From the NCBI RefSeq assembly GCF_030490285.1, contig NZ_CP129884.1, positions 3,906,001-3,970,000 of the forward strand: a stretch of 64,000 nt of DNA, in the 5' to 3' direction. Positions 44,979 to 54,047 of the stretch are shown in pieces. Every line of letters begins with the position of its first letter. Within the stretch, counting starts at the first letter, position 1. The translations under genes and the position numbers were made by a program. Below the pieces are notes generated by a model. The model did no database searches and was not told the DNA's origin. It saw nothing but the letters and a program-made list of their open reading frames with translations. Source of the DNA: Methylomonas montana (GTDB taxonomy: Bacteria > Pseudomonadota > Gammaproteobacteria > Methylococcales > Methylomonadaceae).

Positions 44979-47900
44979 ATGACACAAAAGCTTAATACTC
45001 GCGACCTTACCCAACTCACCCTCGGCATCCCCGGCTTTGCATACAAAGACCTGTACGATGCCAAACGTCTGGCTGATTTGCTGGCGGCATTCGATCAGTC
45101 GGTACAACAGCACGACGCCGCCTTGTTTGCGGAAATTAACGCTTACCGCACCAGCGGCGGCGATGGCATGAAGCCTGAAGAAATTTCCGAGTTATTGGTA
45201 AAAATGGCGCCGCTGGTCGGCACCTTCGTCGCGCGTTTATTCAATATCAGCGATGTGCGCGACCAACAAATCGGCAATATTCGCGGCGAATTTGACGCGG
45301 TATTTGTCTATCGCACCGAAATCGTCGGCAATCTGAGCAAACTGTTCAAAGGCCAAACCATCGAAGGCTGGGACATCGCCGCATTGCGCGCGCAACTGGA
45401 CGGCTTGCTGAACGCCGCCGGCAAACAAGATTTATTCAAAACCGATCCGGAACTGGCCGTCAGCCAACTGGCTGCCGATTTGTGGCGTTTATCGCAACAA
45501 GCCGAGTTTAGCGACGCCGATGTCGCGGCGTTCAAAGACCAACTCAGCGCTTACGACAGCCCGGCAGCACTGGTTGCCGGCCTGCTGGACATCGTCAGCC
45601 GCTGGAGCTTTGCCGCCAAGCAAGCCCCCGAACTGCAAGCACTAGTCGCCAAATGGTTAAGCTTCAAAATCCCGGAAAAAACCAATCTGGAAAATTTGGT
45701 TGATCACCAATCGCTTGCTCGAGACGGTTATGATGTTTGGGCTTGCGACGATCACCATCACCGCCGCCGCGATGGTTTTGCGCTGACCGACAAACGTTTC
45801 AACCAAAGGCAGTCGCTGTATGAAGTAGACCACTGCATCTACTGCCACGACCGCGACAACGACTCGTGCTCAAAAGGCATCAAGAACAAAAAAGACAACA
45901 GCTTCAAAACCAACCATCTCGGCGCCTTGATGACCGGCTGTCCACTGGAAGAAAAAATCTCCGAGATGCATGTGGTCAAGCGCCAAGGCGACAATATCGG
46001 CGCGCTGGCGATGATCATCATCGACAACCCGATGTGCCCCGGCACCGGCCACCGGATTTGCAACGATTGCATGCGCGGTTGTATCTACCAAAAAACCGAG
46101 TCGGTGAATATTCCGCAAATCGAAACCAATGTGCTGACCGACGTACTGTTCATGCCTTGGGGCTTCGAAATTTACAGCTTGCTGACCCGCTGGAACCCGT
46201 TGAACGTCAAGCGCTCCACCGCGCTGCCCTATAATGGCAAAAACGTATTGGTGGCCGGCATGGGTCCGGCCGGCTATACCTTGGCGCATTATCTGCTGAA
46301 CGAAGGTTTCGGCGTGGTCGGTATCGACGCGCTAAAAATCGAGCCGCTACCGCTGCATCTGACCGGCGACCGCGACAACGTGCCGATGCCGATCATCGAT
46401 TTCAACAGCCTGTACGAAGACCTGGACAAACGGGTGATGCTGGGCTTCGGCGGCGTCGCCGAATACGGCATTACCGTGCGTTGGGATAAAAACTTCCTGA
46501 AAGTGATTTACCTGACGCTGCTGCGCCGTGCCGCGTTCAAATGCTATGGCGGCGTGCGTTTCGGCGGCAGTATCACCATCGACGAAGCCTGGGACTTGGG
46601 CTTCGATCACATTGCCATCGCCAGCGGCGCCGGCAAACCGACCGTGATCGACCTGAAAAACAACCTGATCCGCGGCATCCGCAAAGCTTCGGACTTTTTG
46701 ATGGGTCTACAATTGACCGGCGCGGCCAAAGAATCCTCGCTGGCCAACCTGCAAGTACGCTTGCCGGCCGGTGTAATCGGCGGAGGCTTGACCGCGATCG
46801 ATACCGCGACCGAGCTGCTGGCTTACTATCCGGGGCAGGTTAGCAAGATTTTGCACCGTTACGAGAAACTGGTCGCTAAATACGGCGAAACCTCGGTGCG
46901 CGGCCGTTACGATGCCGAAGAATTGGAAATTCTGGAAGAGTTTTTGGCGCACGGCCGAGTGATCGAGCAGGAGCGGCAACGCGCGGCTTCTACCGGCGAA
47001 ACGCCTAACTTCCTGCCCTTCCTGAAACAATGGGGCGGCGTGACGCTGTTTTATCGCAAAGGCATCAAGGATTCGCCGGCTTACCGGCAAAACCACGAAG
47101 AGATCCACGAAGCCTTGTCGGAAGGCATTTATCTGGCAGAAGGCATGAGCCCGCTGGAAGCCCTCGAGGATCAATACGGCCATCTGCGAGCCGTGCGCTT
47201 CGAGAAACTCATCGAACAAGAAGGACGCTGGCGCAAAACCGACGAAGTGGAAGTCACATTGCGCGGCCTGTTCATCGCCGCCGGTACCGCGCCGAACACG
47301 ATTTACCAGTCCGAGCATCCGCGTACCTTCGTGATGGACAGCAAGTTCTACAAACGCCACGAACCGGACTGGCTGCAAGGCAAGGCCGAACTGGTACCGA
47401 TGGCCGACGACACCCAGGTCAAGGTCGGTAAGCCTGCACCGTTCACCTCGTATCAAAGCGCGGGCCGTTACATCACTTTTTACGGCGACAATCACCCGGT
47501 TTATGCCGGCAACGTCGTCAAAGCGATGGCCAGCGCCAAGGACGGTTACCCGTATATCGTCAAACTGTTCGCCCACGAATTGGCCGGCCTCGATGCCGCG
47601 CAACAAACTCAGCGCGACACGCAATTGTTAGCCATGCAGGACAAGCTTGACGAGTTGTTCCTGGCGCATGTCGTCGAGGTCAACCGCCTGACCCCGACCA
47701 TTATCGAAGTCGTTATCAAAGCACCGGCGGCGGCGAAAAACTTCGAGCCGGGTCAGTTCTACCGGGTGCAAAACTACGAATCCTTGGCGCCCGTGGTCGA
47801 AGGCACCAGGCTGGCAGCCGAAGGCCTGGCGCTGACCGGCGCCTGGGTTGACAAGGAAAAAGGTTTGGTGTCGTTGATCGCCTTGGAAATGGGCAGCTCC

Positions 47901-48632
47901 AGCCGCTTGTGCGCCACCTGGAAAGCCGGCGATCCGTTGGTATTGATGGGCGTCACCGGCGCGCCGACCGATATTCCGCAAAATCAGACCGTGCTGTTAT
48001 TGGGCGGCGGTTTGGGTAACGCGGTGCTGTTCTCGATCGGTAAAGCCATGCGCGCTGCCGGCAACAAGGTGTTGTATTTCGCCGGCTACCGCAACCGCGA
48101 AGACTTGTTCAAGGTGCCGGAAATCGAAGACGCTTCCGATGTGATCGTCTGGGCCGTGGACAATCGTCCCGGCAACGAAGCGATTCCGGTCACCCGGCCG
48201 CAGGATAAAACTTTCGTCGGCAACATCGTCGAAGCGATGGTCGCCTACGCCACCGGCGAGCTGGGTGAAACCGCACTGCGCTTGCAAGACGTCGAGCATT
48301 TGATTGTGATCGGCTCCGACCGGATGATGGCGGCGGTCAAGGCCGCTCGTTTCGCGGCCTTGAAACCCTATTTGAAAGAAGGCCACGAAGCGATCGGCTC
48401 GATCAACTCGCCGATGCAATGCATGATGAAGGGCGTCTGCGCCCAATGCCTGTGCAAGCACGTCGATCCGGAAAGTGGCGAGGAAAGTTTCATGTATTCC
48501 TGCTACAACCAGGATCAAGCGCTGGATTACGTCGACTTCCCCAACCTGCAAGCACGCTTGCGGCAGAACACGGTGCAGGAAAAACTTTCCTCACTGTGGC
48601 TGACCTATCTGCTGGAAGCCGAACAGGGCTAA
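44979..48632 (+). CDS. Large NfnAB-like fusion flavoprotein oxidoreductase
   Basis: A 1217-residue protein. Residues 1-270 are a helical domain I do not recognise. Residues 280-410 hold iron-sulfur cysteines (CIYCHDRDNDSC; CPGTGHRICNDCMRGC). FAD site GMGPAGYTL is at about 427 and a second nucleotide site GGGLTAIDTATE near 600, as in the GltD/NfnB type. From about 890 a ferredoxin-reductase unit follows (FEPGQFYRVQN; LLLGGGLGNAVL near 1005), then cysteines CMMKGVCAQCLC and CYNQ as in PyrK/NfnA. Probable electron-transfer or transhydrogenase role. The ATG at 44979 is preferred to one 22 codons upstream that overlaps secF. Confidence 0.7.
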   Translation: MTQKLNTRDLTQLTLGIPGFAYKDLYDAKRLADLLAAFDQSVQQHDAALFAEINAYRTSGGDGMKPEEISELLVKMAPLVGTFVARLFNISDVRDQQIGNIRGEFDAVFVYRTEIVGNLSKLFKGQTIEGWDIAALRAQLDGLLNAAGKQDLFKTDPELAVSQLAADLWRLSQQAEFSDADVAAFKDQLSAYDSPAALVAGLLDIVSRWSFAAKQAPELQALVAKWLSFKIPEKTNLENLVDHQSLARDGYDVWACDDHHHRRRDGFALTDKRFNQRQSLYEVDHCIYCHDRDNDSCSKGIKNKKDNSFKTNHLGALMTGCPLEEKISEMHVVKRQGDNIGALAMIIIDNPMCPGTGHRICNDCMRGCIYQKTESVNIPQIETNVLTDVLFMPWGFEIYSLLTRWNPLNVKRSTALPYNGKNVLVAGMGPAGYTLAHYLLNEGFGVVGIDALKIEPLPLHLTGDRDNVPMPIIDFNSLYEDLDKRVMLGFGGVAEYGITVRWDKNFLKVIYLTLLRRAAFKCYGGVRFGGSITIDEAWDLGFDHIAIASGAGKPTVIDLKNNLIRGIRKASDFLMGLQLTGAAKESSLANLQVRLPAGVIGGGLTAIDTATELLAYYPGQVSKILHRYEKLVAKYGETSVRGRYDAEELEILEEFLAHGRVIEQERQRAASTGETPNFLPFLKQWGGVTLFYRKGIKDSPAYRQNHEEIHEALSEGIYLAEGMSPLEALEDQYGHLRAVRFEKLIEQEGRWRKTDEVEVTLRGLFIAAGTAPNTIYQSEHPRTFVMDSKFYKRHEPDWLQGKAELVPMADDTQVKVGKPAPFTSYQSAGRYITFYGDNHPVYAGNVVKAMASAKDGYPYIVKLFAHELAGLDAAQQTQRDTQLLAMQDKLDELFLAHVVEVNRLTPTIIEVVIKAPAAAKNFEPGQFYRVQNYESLAPVVEGTRLAAEGLALTGAWVDKEKGLVSLIALEMGSSSRLCATWKAGDPLVLMGVTGAPTDIPQNQTVLLLGGGLGNAVLFSIGKAMRAAGNKVLYFAGYRNREDLFKVPEIEDASDVIVWAVDNRPGNEAIPVTRPQDKTFVGNIVEAMVAYATGELGETALRLQDVEHLIVIGSDRMMAAVKAARFAALKPYLKEGHEAIGSINSPMQCMMKGVCAQCLCKHVDPESGEESFMYSCYNQDQALDYVDFPNLQARLRQNTVQEKLSSLWLTYLLEAEQG

Positions 48633-48651
48633 ACCGCGTAATCTCGTGACC

Positions 48652-48679
48652 GTCATTCCTGCAAGCGCGCGGGAATGAC
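48652..48679. repeat. GTCATTCC...GGAATGAC palindrome
   Basis: GTCATTCC (48652-48659) and GGAATGAC (48672-48679) with a GC-rich centre form a stem-loop between two genes. No long T run follows. It resembles dispersed repeats of many genomes. Confidence 0.7.
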
Positions 48680-48751
48680 AAAACAATCGCTGCCCGGAAC
48701 TGATCCTGGGCGGCGATTGTCCAGCTCTCAGTTTTTGAAAGGAGTTCACCC

Positions 48752-50185
48752 GTGTTTTCACGCATCCCGCTATTGTTATTGCTCGCCTTTTCGCCACTGA
48801 TCGCCTGGGCGGACGTCGAACAGGCCGCACAAGCCTTAAATCTCACCAAACACTGGGTCGGCTATCTGGCTATTGCAATTTTCGCAGTGGCTTACCTACT
48901 GGCGATGACCGAAGAAGTCACCGAACTGAATAAATCCAAACCCATGGTGCTGGCCGCCAGCTTGATTTGGGCTTTCATCGCCGGCATTTACGTCAATAAC
49001 GGCATGAGCGAACAAGCCGGCCATGCGTTCCGTGCCTGCCTGGAAGGCTACGCGGAATTATTTTTGTTCATCATGGTATCGATGGCCTATCTGAACGCAA
49101 TGGAAAACCGAGGCGTTTTCAACAACTTGCGGGTTTGGTTGCTCAGCAAAGGTTTCAGCTACCGTAAATTGTTCTGGATTACCGGCATAATGTCGTTCTT
49201 TATGTCCTCGATCTGCAACAATTTGACCACGGCCTTACTAATGGGCGCGGTCATCATGGCGATGGGTAAGGATAATCGCCAATTTGTCACGCTGGCCTGC
49301 ATCAACGTCGTGGTCGCCACCAATGCCGGCGGTTCGTTCAGCCCGTTCGGCGACATCACCACACTGTTGGTCTGGCAAAGCGGCGTCGTGCCGTTTAAGG
49401 ACTTTTATTCCCTGTTTATTCCGGCCGTAGTCAATTTTGCACTACCGGCGATCATCATGCATTTCTGGATTCCCAAGGAATATCCCTCGGCTGTTGGTAA
49501 AGCTCCTGTCATGAAACGCGGCGCGATGGCTATGATCGTGCTGTTTTTGCTCACCATCGTCACTGCGGTCTGTTTCGAAAATATGCTGAAACTGCCGCCG
49601 GCCGCCGGCATGTTGGCAGGCCTGACCTATTTGAAATTTCTTAGTTATTACATGCAGAAGACCGAAGGCAAACAGAAAGTCAGCGACTTTGCTCATGTCT
49701 ATAAGTTATTCCAAGTTAAATTACCGGAAGCCAATCAAGACCATAAGTTCGATGTTTTCAAAAGCGTCGCTACCTTGGAGTGGGATACGCTGCTGTTTTT
49801 CTACGGCGTGATGATCAGTGTCGGCGGCCTGAGTTTTATTGGCTATCTGACCATGGCTTCGGATATTTTATATGTCGGCATGGACCCGACCATCGCCAAT
49901 ATCATAGTCGGCATTCTGTCGGCATTTATCGATAACGGCACCATCATGTTTGCCGTGCTCACCATGCACCCGGATATCTCGCAAGGCCAATGGCTGCTGG
50001 TGACCTTGACCGCCGGCGTCGGCGGCAGCTTGTTGGCGATCGGCTCCGCCGCCGGCGTCGGCTTGATGGGTCAACTGAAGGGCGTTTACACCTTTAGCGC
50101 TCATCTGAAGTGGATGCCGGTGATTCTGCTCGGTTTTTTTGGCAGTATAGCGACTCATTTCCTGATTAACAGCGCTTATTTCTAA
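48752..50185 (+). CDS. nhaD: Sodium/proton antiporter NhaD
   Basis: A 477-residue membrane antiporter of the NhaD type. It has an N-terminal signal-like segment, about 12 helices, and the conserved SSICNNLTTALLMGA and TNAGGSFSPFGDITTLLVWQ blocks with the ion-binding acid and Thr. The start is a GTG with AAAGGAG seven to eight bases before it. It helps pH and sodium balance, relevant to alkaline or saline growth. Confidence 0.95.
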   Translation: MFSRIPLLLLLAFSPLIAWADVEQAAQALNLTKHWVGYLAIAIFAVAYLLAMTEEVTELNKSKPMVLAASLIWAFIAGIYVNNGMSEQAGHAFRACLEGYAELFLFIMVSMAYLNAMENRGVFNNLRVWLLSKGFSYRKLFWITGIMSFFMSSICNNLTTALLMGAVIMAMGKDNRQFVTLACINVVVATNAGGSFSPFGDITTLLVWQSGVVPFKDFYSLFIPAVVNFALPAIIMHFWIPKEYPSAVGKAPVMKRGAMAMIVLFLLTIVTAVCFENMLKLPPAAGMLAGLTYLKFLSYYMQKTEGKQKVSDFAHVYKLFQVKLPEANQDHKFDVFKSVATLEWDTLLFFYGVMISVGGLSFIGYLTMASDILYVGMDPTIANIIVGILSAFIDNGTIMFAVLTMHPDISQGQWLLVTLTAGVGGSLLAIGSAAGVGLMGQLKGVYTFSAHLKWMPVILLGFFGSIATHFLINSAYF

Positions 50186-50500
50186 CCCTAGAATTGCTTA
50201 AGCAAGCGATTTAACGGTCTATCCGATAGGCCAATTGCAAAAACCAAATATTTTTTTGAGATTTTTTCACCCATTGACTTAATCGTTCCACCCCGCCAGG
50301 CAACCGAGCCGGGCGGGACATACACGACTCCCACCGAAACAGAAAAGAACGATATTTCAATATCTTAGACACCCTCAAGCCACTCTCTGCCACCGTTAGC
50401 CGAATAGAGTCCGCAGCAAAAATCGATTGACAAAACATTGTCACAATTTTTTAACGAGCAAAATCTAGCTAGTTTTTGTGGATAGCTGGCAATTGCCATG

Positions 50501-50506
50501 TATAAT
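50501..50506 (+). promoter_or_regulatory. -10 element and long leader of cspA
   Basis: TATAAT at 50501 places the start near 50513 and gives a leader of about 130 bases before cspA. Long leaders that fold as RNA thermosensors are typical for cspA. The rest of 50186-50500 holds no gene that can be supported. Confidence 0.55.
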
Positions 50507-50643
50507 GACTTCCGATTTAGCTCGGTATCGTTGTCGCTTTTGAAGTCTGCAATCGGATCAACAATCATTGTTTTCCACTACCCGCTTTATTCACCAACCC
50601 TAGTTACAAACCAGCGAATAGCACTTATAAGCAAGAGAGATTT

Positions 50644-50853
50644 ATGTCAGTTCAAGTAGAAGGCAAAGTAAAATGGTTCAATGATGAAAAAGGCTTCGGT
50701 TTCATTGAACAAGAAGGTGGCAAAGATGTATTCGTACATTTCAGCGCAATCAACGGCAACGGCCGCAAAACCTTGAAAGAAGGCCAAAAAGTCACGATGG
50801 AAGTGACCAATGGCCAAAAAGGCCCACAAGCGGAAAACGTTACACCGCTGTAA
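50644..50853 (+). CDS. cspA: Cold-shock protein, CspA family
   Basis: A 69-residue RNA chaperone with RNP1 KGFGFIEQ and RNP2 DVFVHF motifs. The ribosome site is AAGCAAGAGAG before the ATG. It is a single-gene unit with a long leader and its own terminator. The family is certain; the particular paralogue and its induction are not. Confidence 0.95.
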   Translation: MSVQVEGKVKWFNDEKGFGFIEQEGGKDVFVHFSAINGNGRKTLKEGQKVTMEVTNGQKGPQAENVTPL

Positions 50854-50862
50854 ATTGAACTG

Positions 50863-50889
50863 AAAAAGCCGCCTAACCAGCGGCTTTTT
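50863..50889 (+). terminator. Rho-independent terminator of cspA
   Basis: AAAAAGCCGC (50863-50872) pairs with GCGGCTTTTT (50880-50889) around CTAACCA. It is A/T-flanked on both sides, so it may also end rimO, which stops at 50892. Confidence 0.9.
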
Positions 50890-50891
50890 CG

Positions 50892-52202
50892 TTAGATCAG
50901 TTTACCCCACAAGTCGTACTCGTCGGCTTCCTCGATTTCGACCTCGACGAACTCGCCGACTTGTAGATGACTTGCGCCGTCGATAAACACCTGACCATCG
51001 ATTTCAGGTGCATCGCTTTGGCTGCGCGCGACCGCACCCTCCTCGACCACCTCGTCGACCAATACCGTTTCGATTCGGCCAACCCGACGCTGTAAGCGCT
51101 CGGCGCTGATCGCCGCTTGATGCTCCATGAATCGCGCCAGACGCTCTTGCTTGACCTCTTCCGGCACCGTACCCGGCAAATCGTTGGCCGCCGCGCCCTT
51201 TACTGGCGAATAAGCAAAACAGCCGACCCTATCCATCTGCGCTTCGCTTAAAAACTGCAGTAATTCTTCAAACTCTTGCTCGGTTTCGCCGGGAAAGCCG
51301 ACGATAAAAGTACTGCGAATCGTCAAATCCGGACAAATCTTCCGCCAGGCGCGGATACGCTCCAGATTGTTTTCCGCCGCGGCCGGACGTTTCATCAACT
51401 TTAAAATCCGGCTATTGGCGTGCTGAAACGGAATATCCAGATACGGCAGGATTTTGCCTGCGGCCATCAACGGCACCACTTCATCGACATGCGGATACGG
51501 ATAGACGTAATGCATCCGCGCCCAGATGCCCAATTCGCCCAATGCTTCGGCCAAGTCATAAAAACGGGTCTGCAATTCACGCCCGCGCCAACGCCGGCTT
51601 TGGTATTTCAAATCCAGACCGTAAGCACTGGTATCTTGAGAAACGATCAGCAGTTCCTTAACGCCGGCATCGGCCAGCCGTTCGGCTTCCTGCATCACAT
51701 CGTCGATAGGCCGGCTGACCAGATCGCCGCGCATCGAGGGGATGATACAAAACGTGCATCTATGATTGCAGCCTTCCGAAATTTTCAGATAGGCATAATG
51801 TTTAGGCGTCAGCTTGATGCCTTGCGGCGGCACCAAGTCTGTAAACGGGTTATGCGCCGGCGGCAGATGCTCGTGCACCGCCGACACCACTTCGTCGGTG
51901 GCATGAGCGCCGGTGATTTTTAAAACCTGGGGATGACGGGCCAAAATCTCGTCTTGGCGCGCCCCTAGGCAACCGGTGACGATGACCTTGCCGTTTTCCG
52001 CCAAAGCCTCGCCGATGCTATCCAGCGATTCCTCAACCGCCGCATCGATAAAACCGCAGGTATTGACGATTACCAAATCCGAATCCTTATAGTTCGGCGA
52101 GACTTGGTAGCCCTCGCTGCGCAAGCGGGTCAAAATCTGCTCGCTATCGACCAGGGCTTTCGGACAGCCCAAACTAATAAATCCAACGCGGGGGTTACTC
52201 AT
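50892..52202 (-). CDS. rimO: Ribosomal protein S12 methylthiotransferase RimO
   Basis: A 436-residue radical SAM enzyme that methylthiolates Asp89 of ribosomal protein S12. N-terminal cysteines at [15 protein letters not shown] and TGCLGAR bind one [4Fe-4S] cluster. The radical SAM motif is [13 protein letters not shown] domain follows ([16 protein letters not shown]). Length and motifs are complete. Confidence 0.97.
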   Translation of the reverse strand: MSNPRVGFISLGCPKALVDSEQILTRLRSEGYQVSPNYKDSDLVIVNTCGFIDAAVEESLDSIGEALAENGKVIVTGCLGARQDEILARHPQVLKITGAHATDEVVSAVHEHLPPAHNPFTDLVPPQGIKLTPKHYAYLKISEGCNHRCTFCIIPSMRGDLVSRPIDDVMQEAERLADAGVKELLIVSQDTSAYGLDLKYQSRRWRGRELQTRFYDLAEALGELGIWARMHYVYPYPHVDEVVPLMAAGKILPYLDIPFQHANSRILKLMKRPAAAENNLERIRAWRKICPDLTIRSTFIVGFPGETEQEFEELLQFLSEAQMDRVGCFAYSPVKGAAANDLPGTVPEEVKQERLARFMEHQAAISAERLQRRVGRIETVLVDEVVEEGAVARSQSDAPEIDGQVFIDGASHLQVGEFVEVEIEEADEYDLWGKLI

Positions 52203-52223
52203 GAAAATCTCTCGAAAACATTT

Positions 52224-52547
52224 TTATAAACAGGTGGGTGGCTTGGGCAAGCCGGCGATTTTGCAGGCGTATTTCAACGGCCCTTGCGGAAACAGTTTTT
52301 GCAGATAACGGCTATTACCCTTGTCTTCGCCGAATTGCTTGCGGACGGCCGTCACGAACATCCGGGCATTGGGTAAATGTTTGAATTGCTGGTAATAATC
52401 GCGAATGAACAGCAGGATTTCCCAATGTGCATCGTTGATCTCGATCGCTTCAAGCCGAGCCAACTCGTCCGCGACGCGCCGGTTCCATTGCGCCGCATCG
52501 CGCAGAAAACCGTCATCCGTGGTTTCCAGCGCAATACCGTCCAGCAT
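52224..52547 (-). CDS. tusE: Sulfur relay protein TusE/DsrC
   Basis: A 107-residue protein that accepts persulfide sulfur in tRNA thiolation. The penultimate cysteine of the C-terminus (GLPKPPTCL) is present, with DAHWEILLFIRDYY and KQFG before it. ATG at 52547 forms TGATG with the tusB stop; GTGs at 52553 and 52556 are alternatives. tusC and tusD are absent from the neighbourhood. Confidence 0.88.
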   Translation of the reverse strand: MLDGIALETTDDGFLRDAAQWNRRVADELARLEAIEINDAHWEILLFIRDYYQQFKHLPNARMFVTAVRKQFGEDKGNSRYLQKLFPQGPLKYACKIAGLPKPPTCL

Positions 52548-52840
52548 CAACACCACGAATGAATCACCGGATTTTTGACCGTCAACTCGACCAGACCGGC
52601 GTAATCGACAGCCTCGACGCCAGCCAGCCAGCGCTGCGGTTCGAGGCCATGCACCAGCAACATTTCCCGCAACGCATACACCCGGCAGCCCTCGGCCAAT
52701 AATTGCCGCAATAACAAATTATCCTGATGACCGTTTAGTGCAGAACAAACCGCGCCGTCCACCAGCACGACATCATCTCCGCCACCAATCCGTTCGATAA
52801 CCGCCGCCAGCAAAGGCGAACGCGACAATAAATGCAACAT
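52547..52840 (-). CDS. tusB: Sulfur relay protein TusB/DsrH
   Basis: A 97-residue protein that begins MLHLLSRSPLLA, has DDVVLVDGAVCSAL with a conserved cysteine, and ends IHSWC, all typical of DsrH/TusB. It should belong to a TusBCD hexamer, but C and D genes are not next to it. It starts in TAATG overlap with the stop of the exporter gene and is coupled to tusE. Confidence 0.8.
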   Translation of the reverse strand: MLHLLSRSPLLAAVIERIGGGDDVVLVDGAVCSALNGHQDNLLLRQLLAEGCRVYALREMLLVHGLEPQRWLAGVEAVDYAGLVELTVKNPVIHSWC

Positions 52841-53160
52841 TATTCGACATGCGTCAGTTTCAAACCGACGATGCCGACGATAATCAGTAGAATCGAAGCC
52901 AGTCTGAACCAATCGGCCGATTCCTTAAACAGAAAAATTCCAATAATAGCGACACCGACTGCCCCCATACCGGTCCACACCGCATAGGCGGTTCCCAGCG
53001 GTAAGGTTCTGATGGCCAGCATCAACAGGTAAAAACTGCCCGCGCCGGAAACCCCGGTCACCACACTTGGCCATAGCTTGGTAAAGCCATCGTTATATTT
53101 CAGACTTAATGCAAATACAATTTCCGAACAACCTGCGGCAAACAACAACAGCCAACCCAT
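52840..53160 (-). CDS. Small multidrug resistance exporter, SugE/Gdx-like
   Basis: A 106-residue four-helix membrane exporter. The key glutamate is in GCSEIVFALSLKYNDGF, and GTAYAVWTGMGAVG is the SMR signature. Relatives of this SugE-like type export guanidinium. AAGGAG lies five bases before the ATG. No guanidine riboswitch was recognised in the short leader. Co-transcription with tusB is odd but clear from the overlap. Confidence 0.85.
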   Translation of the reverse strand: MGWLLLFAAGCSEIVFALSLKYNDGFTKLWPSVVTGVSGAGSFYLLMLAIRTLPLGTAYAVWTGMGAVGVAIIGIFLFKESADWFRLASILLIIVGIVGLKLTHVE

Positions 53161-53240
53161 CAAAACTCCTTGCGGATACACTATAATTGTTACCATTTTA
53201 CAATAGCGCTTCCGGCAAACCGCAATATTTAGCGAAATTA

Positions 53241-53987
53241 ATGGAAAAAGAATCCAATTATCTTGTTAGAAGCGCCAAATTGGTTTTTGGCTACCTGACT
53301 GAACTGATCAAAAAGAGATGCATCCTCTCCGCACAATTTGGCGAAAATAATCAGTCGTTTTTAACTACGATTATCGCCCTCGATCAAAAAGCCAATCTAT
53401 TAACCATCGATATTGGCCCCACAGATGAGCTGAATCAGCAGCTGCTTAACGCCGCTAAAGTGCTATTTCGCACCGAATATGACGGCGTTAAAGTCTCGTT
53501 CAGAGGCAAGAGCATCAAAAAAACTAAAATCAAGGGGCTGTGGGTATTCGCGATGCCGATCCCGGAGGCGCTTTTTTGGATGCAACGCCGCCAGTATTAC
53601 CGAGCCAAGGTACCGCTGTCGCATAAGAACAGTTTTTGCGAAATCGTATTCAACATTAAAAACGAAGACGGCAGTTGCGACAGCCAATCCGTCGTTTTCA
53701 ATCTCGCCGATATCAGTATCTCCGGATTTGCCTTTTTCAATCCTGAGCCGCAATTCACCGAATATTTACAGCCAAATAGTCAACACGCCGAATGCGCACT
53801 GTATTTGCACGACGGCAGCCAATCCAAGATCGGTTTCGTGGTTAAAAACCTCACCACCGTCAAGTCCACCGCGACTGCCGATCAACACCGTATAGGCGGT
53901 ATGTTCACGGACCTTCCCAAAGCATTCGAATCCAACATCCAACACTATATTTACGAGATCGAACTGCAACAGAAAAACATAGGCTAA
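53241..53987 (+). CDS. YcgR-like PilZ protein, c-di-GMP receptor
   Basis: A 248-residue soluble protein. An N-terminal YcgR-type domain is followed by a PilZ domain with the two c-di-GMP motifs: RRQYYR near residue 117 and DISISG further on. It probably brakes motility or regulates surface traits. The start at 53241 is the first ATG; the frame is open 18 codons more with a TTG. No good ribosome site is seen. Confidence 0.8.
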   Translation: MEKESNYLVRSAKLVFGYLTELIKKRCILSAQFGENNQSFLTTIIALDQKANLLTIDIGPTDELNQQLLNAAKVLFRTEYDGVKVSFRGKSIKKTKIKGLWVFAMPIPEALFWMQRRQYYRAKVPLSHKNSFCEIVFNIKNEDGSCDSQSVVFNLADISISGFAFFNPEPQFTEYLQPNSQHAECALYLHDGSQSKIGFVVKNLTTVKSTATADQHRIGGMFTDLPKAFESNIQHYIYEIELQQKNIG

Positions 53988-54047
53988 AAGCCAACCTTCC
54001 AGGCACCTTATTCAGAAAAAATTGCGTCGAATCGACTCTTTGTCCAT

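Noticed and set aside
53161..53240. Guanidine (ykkC-type) riboswitch upstream of the SugE-like gene
   Set aside because: The leader is too short and no conserved ykkC elements could be seen.
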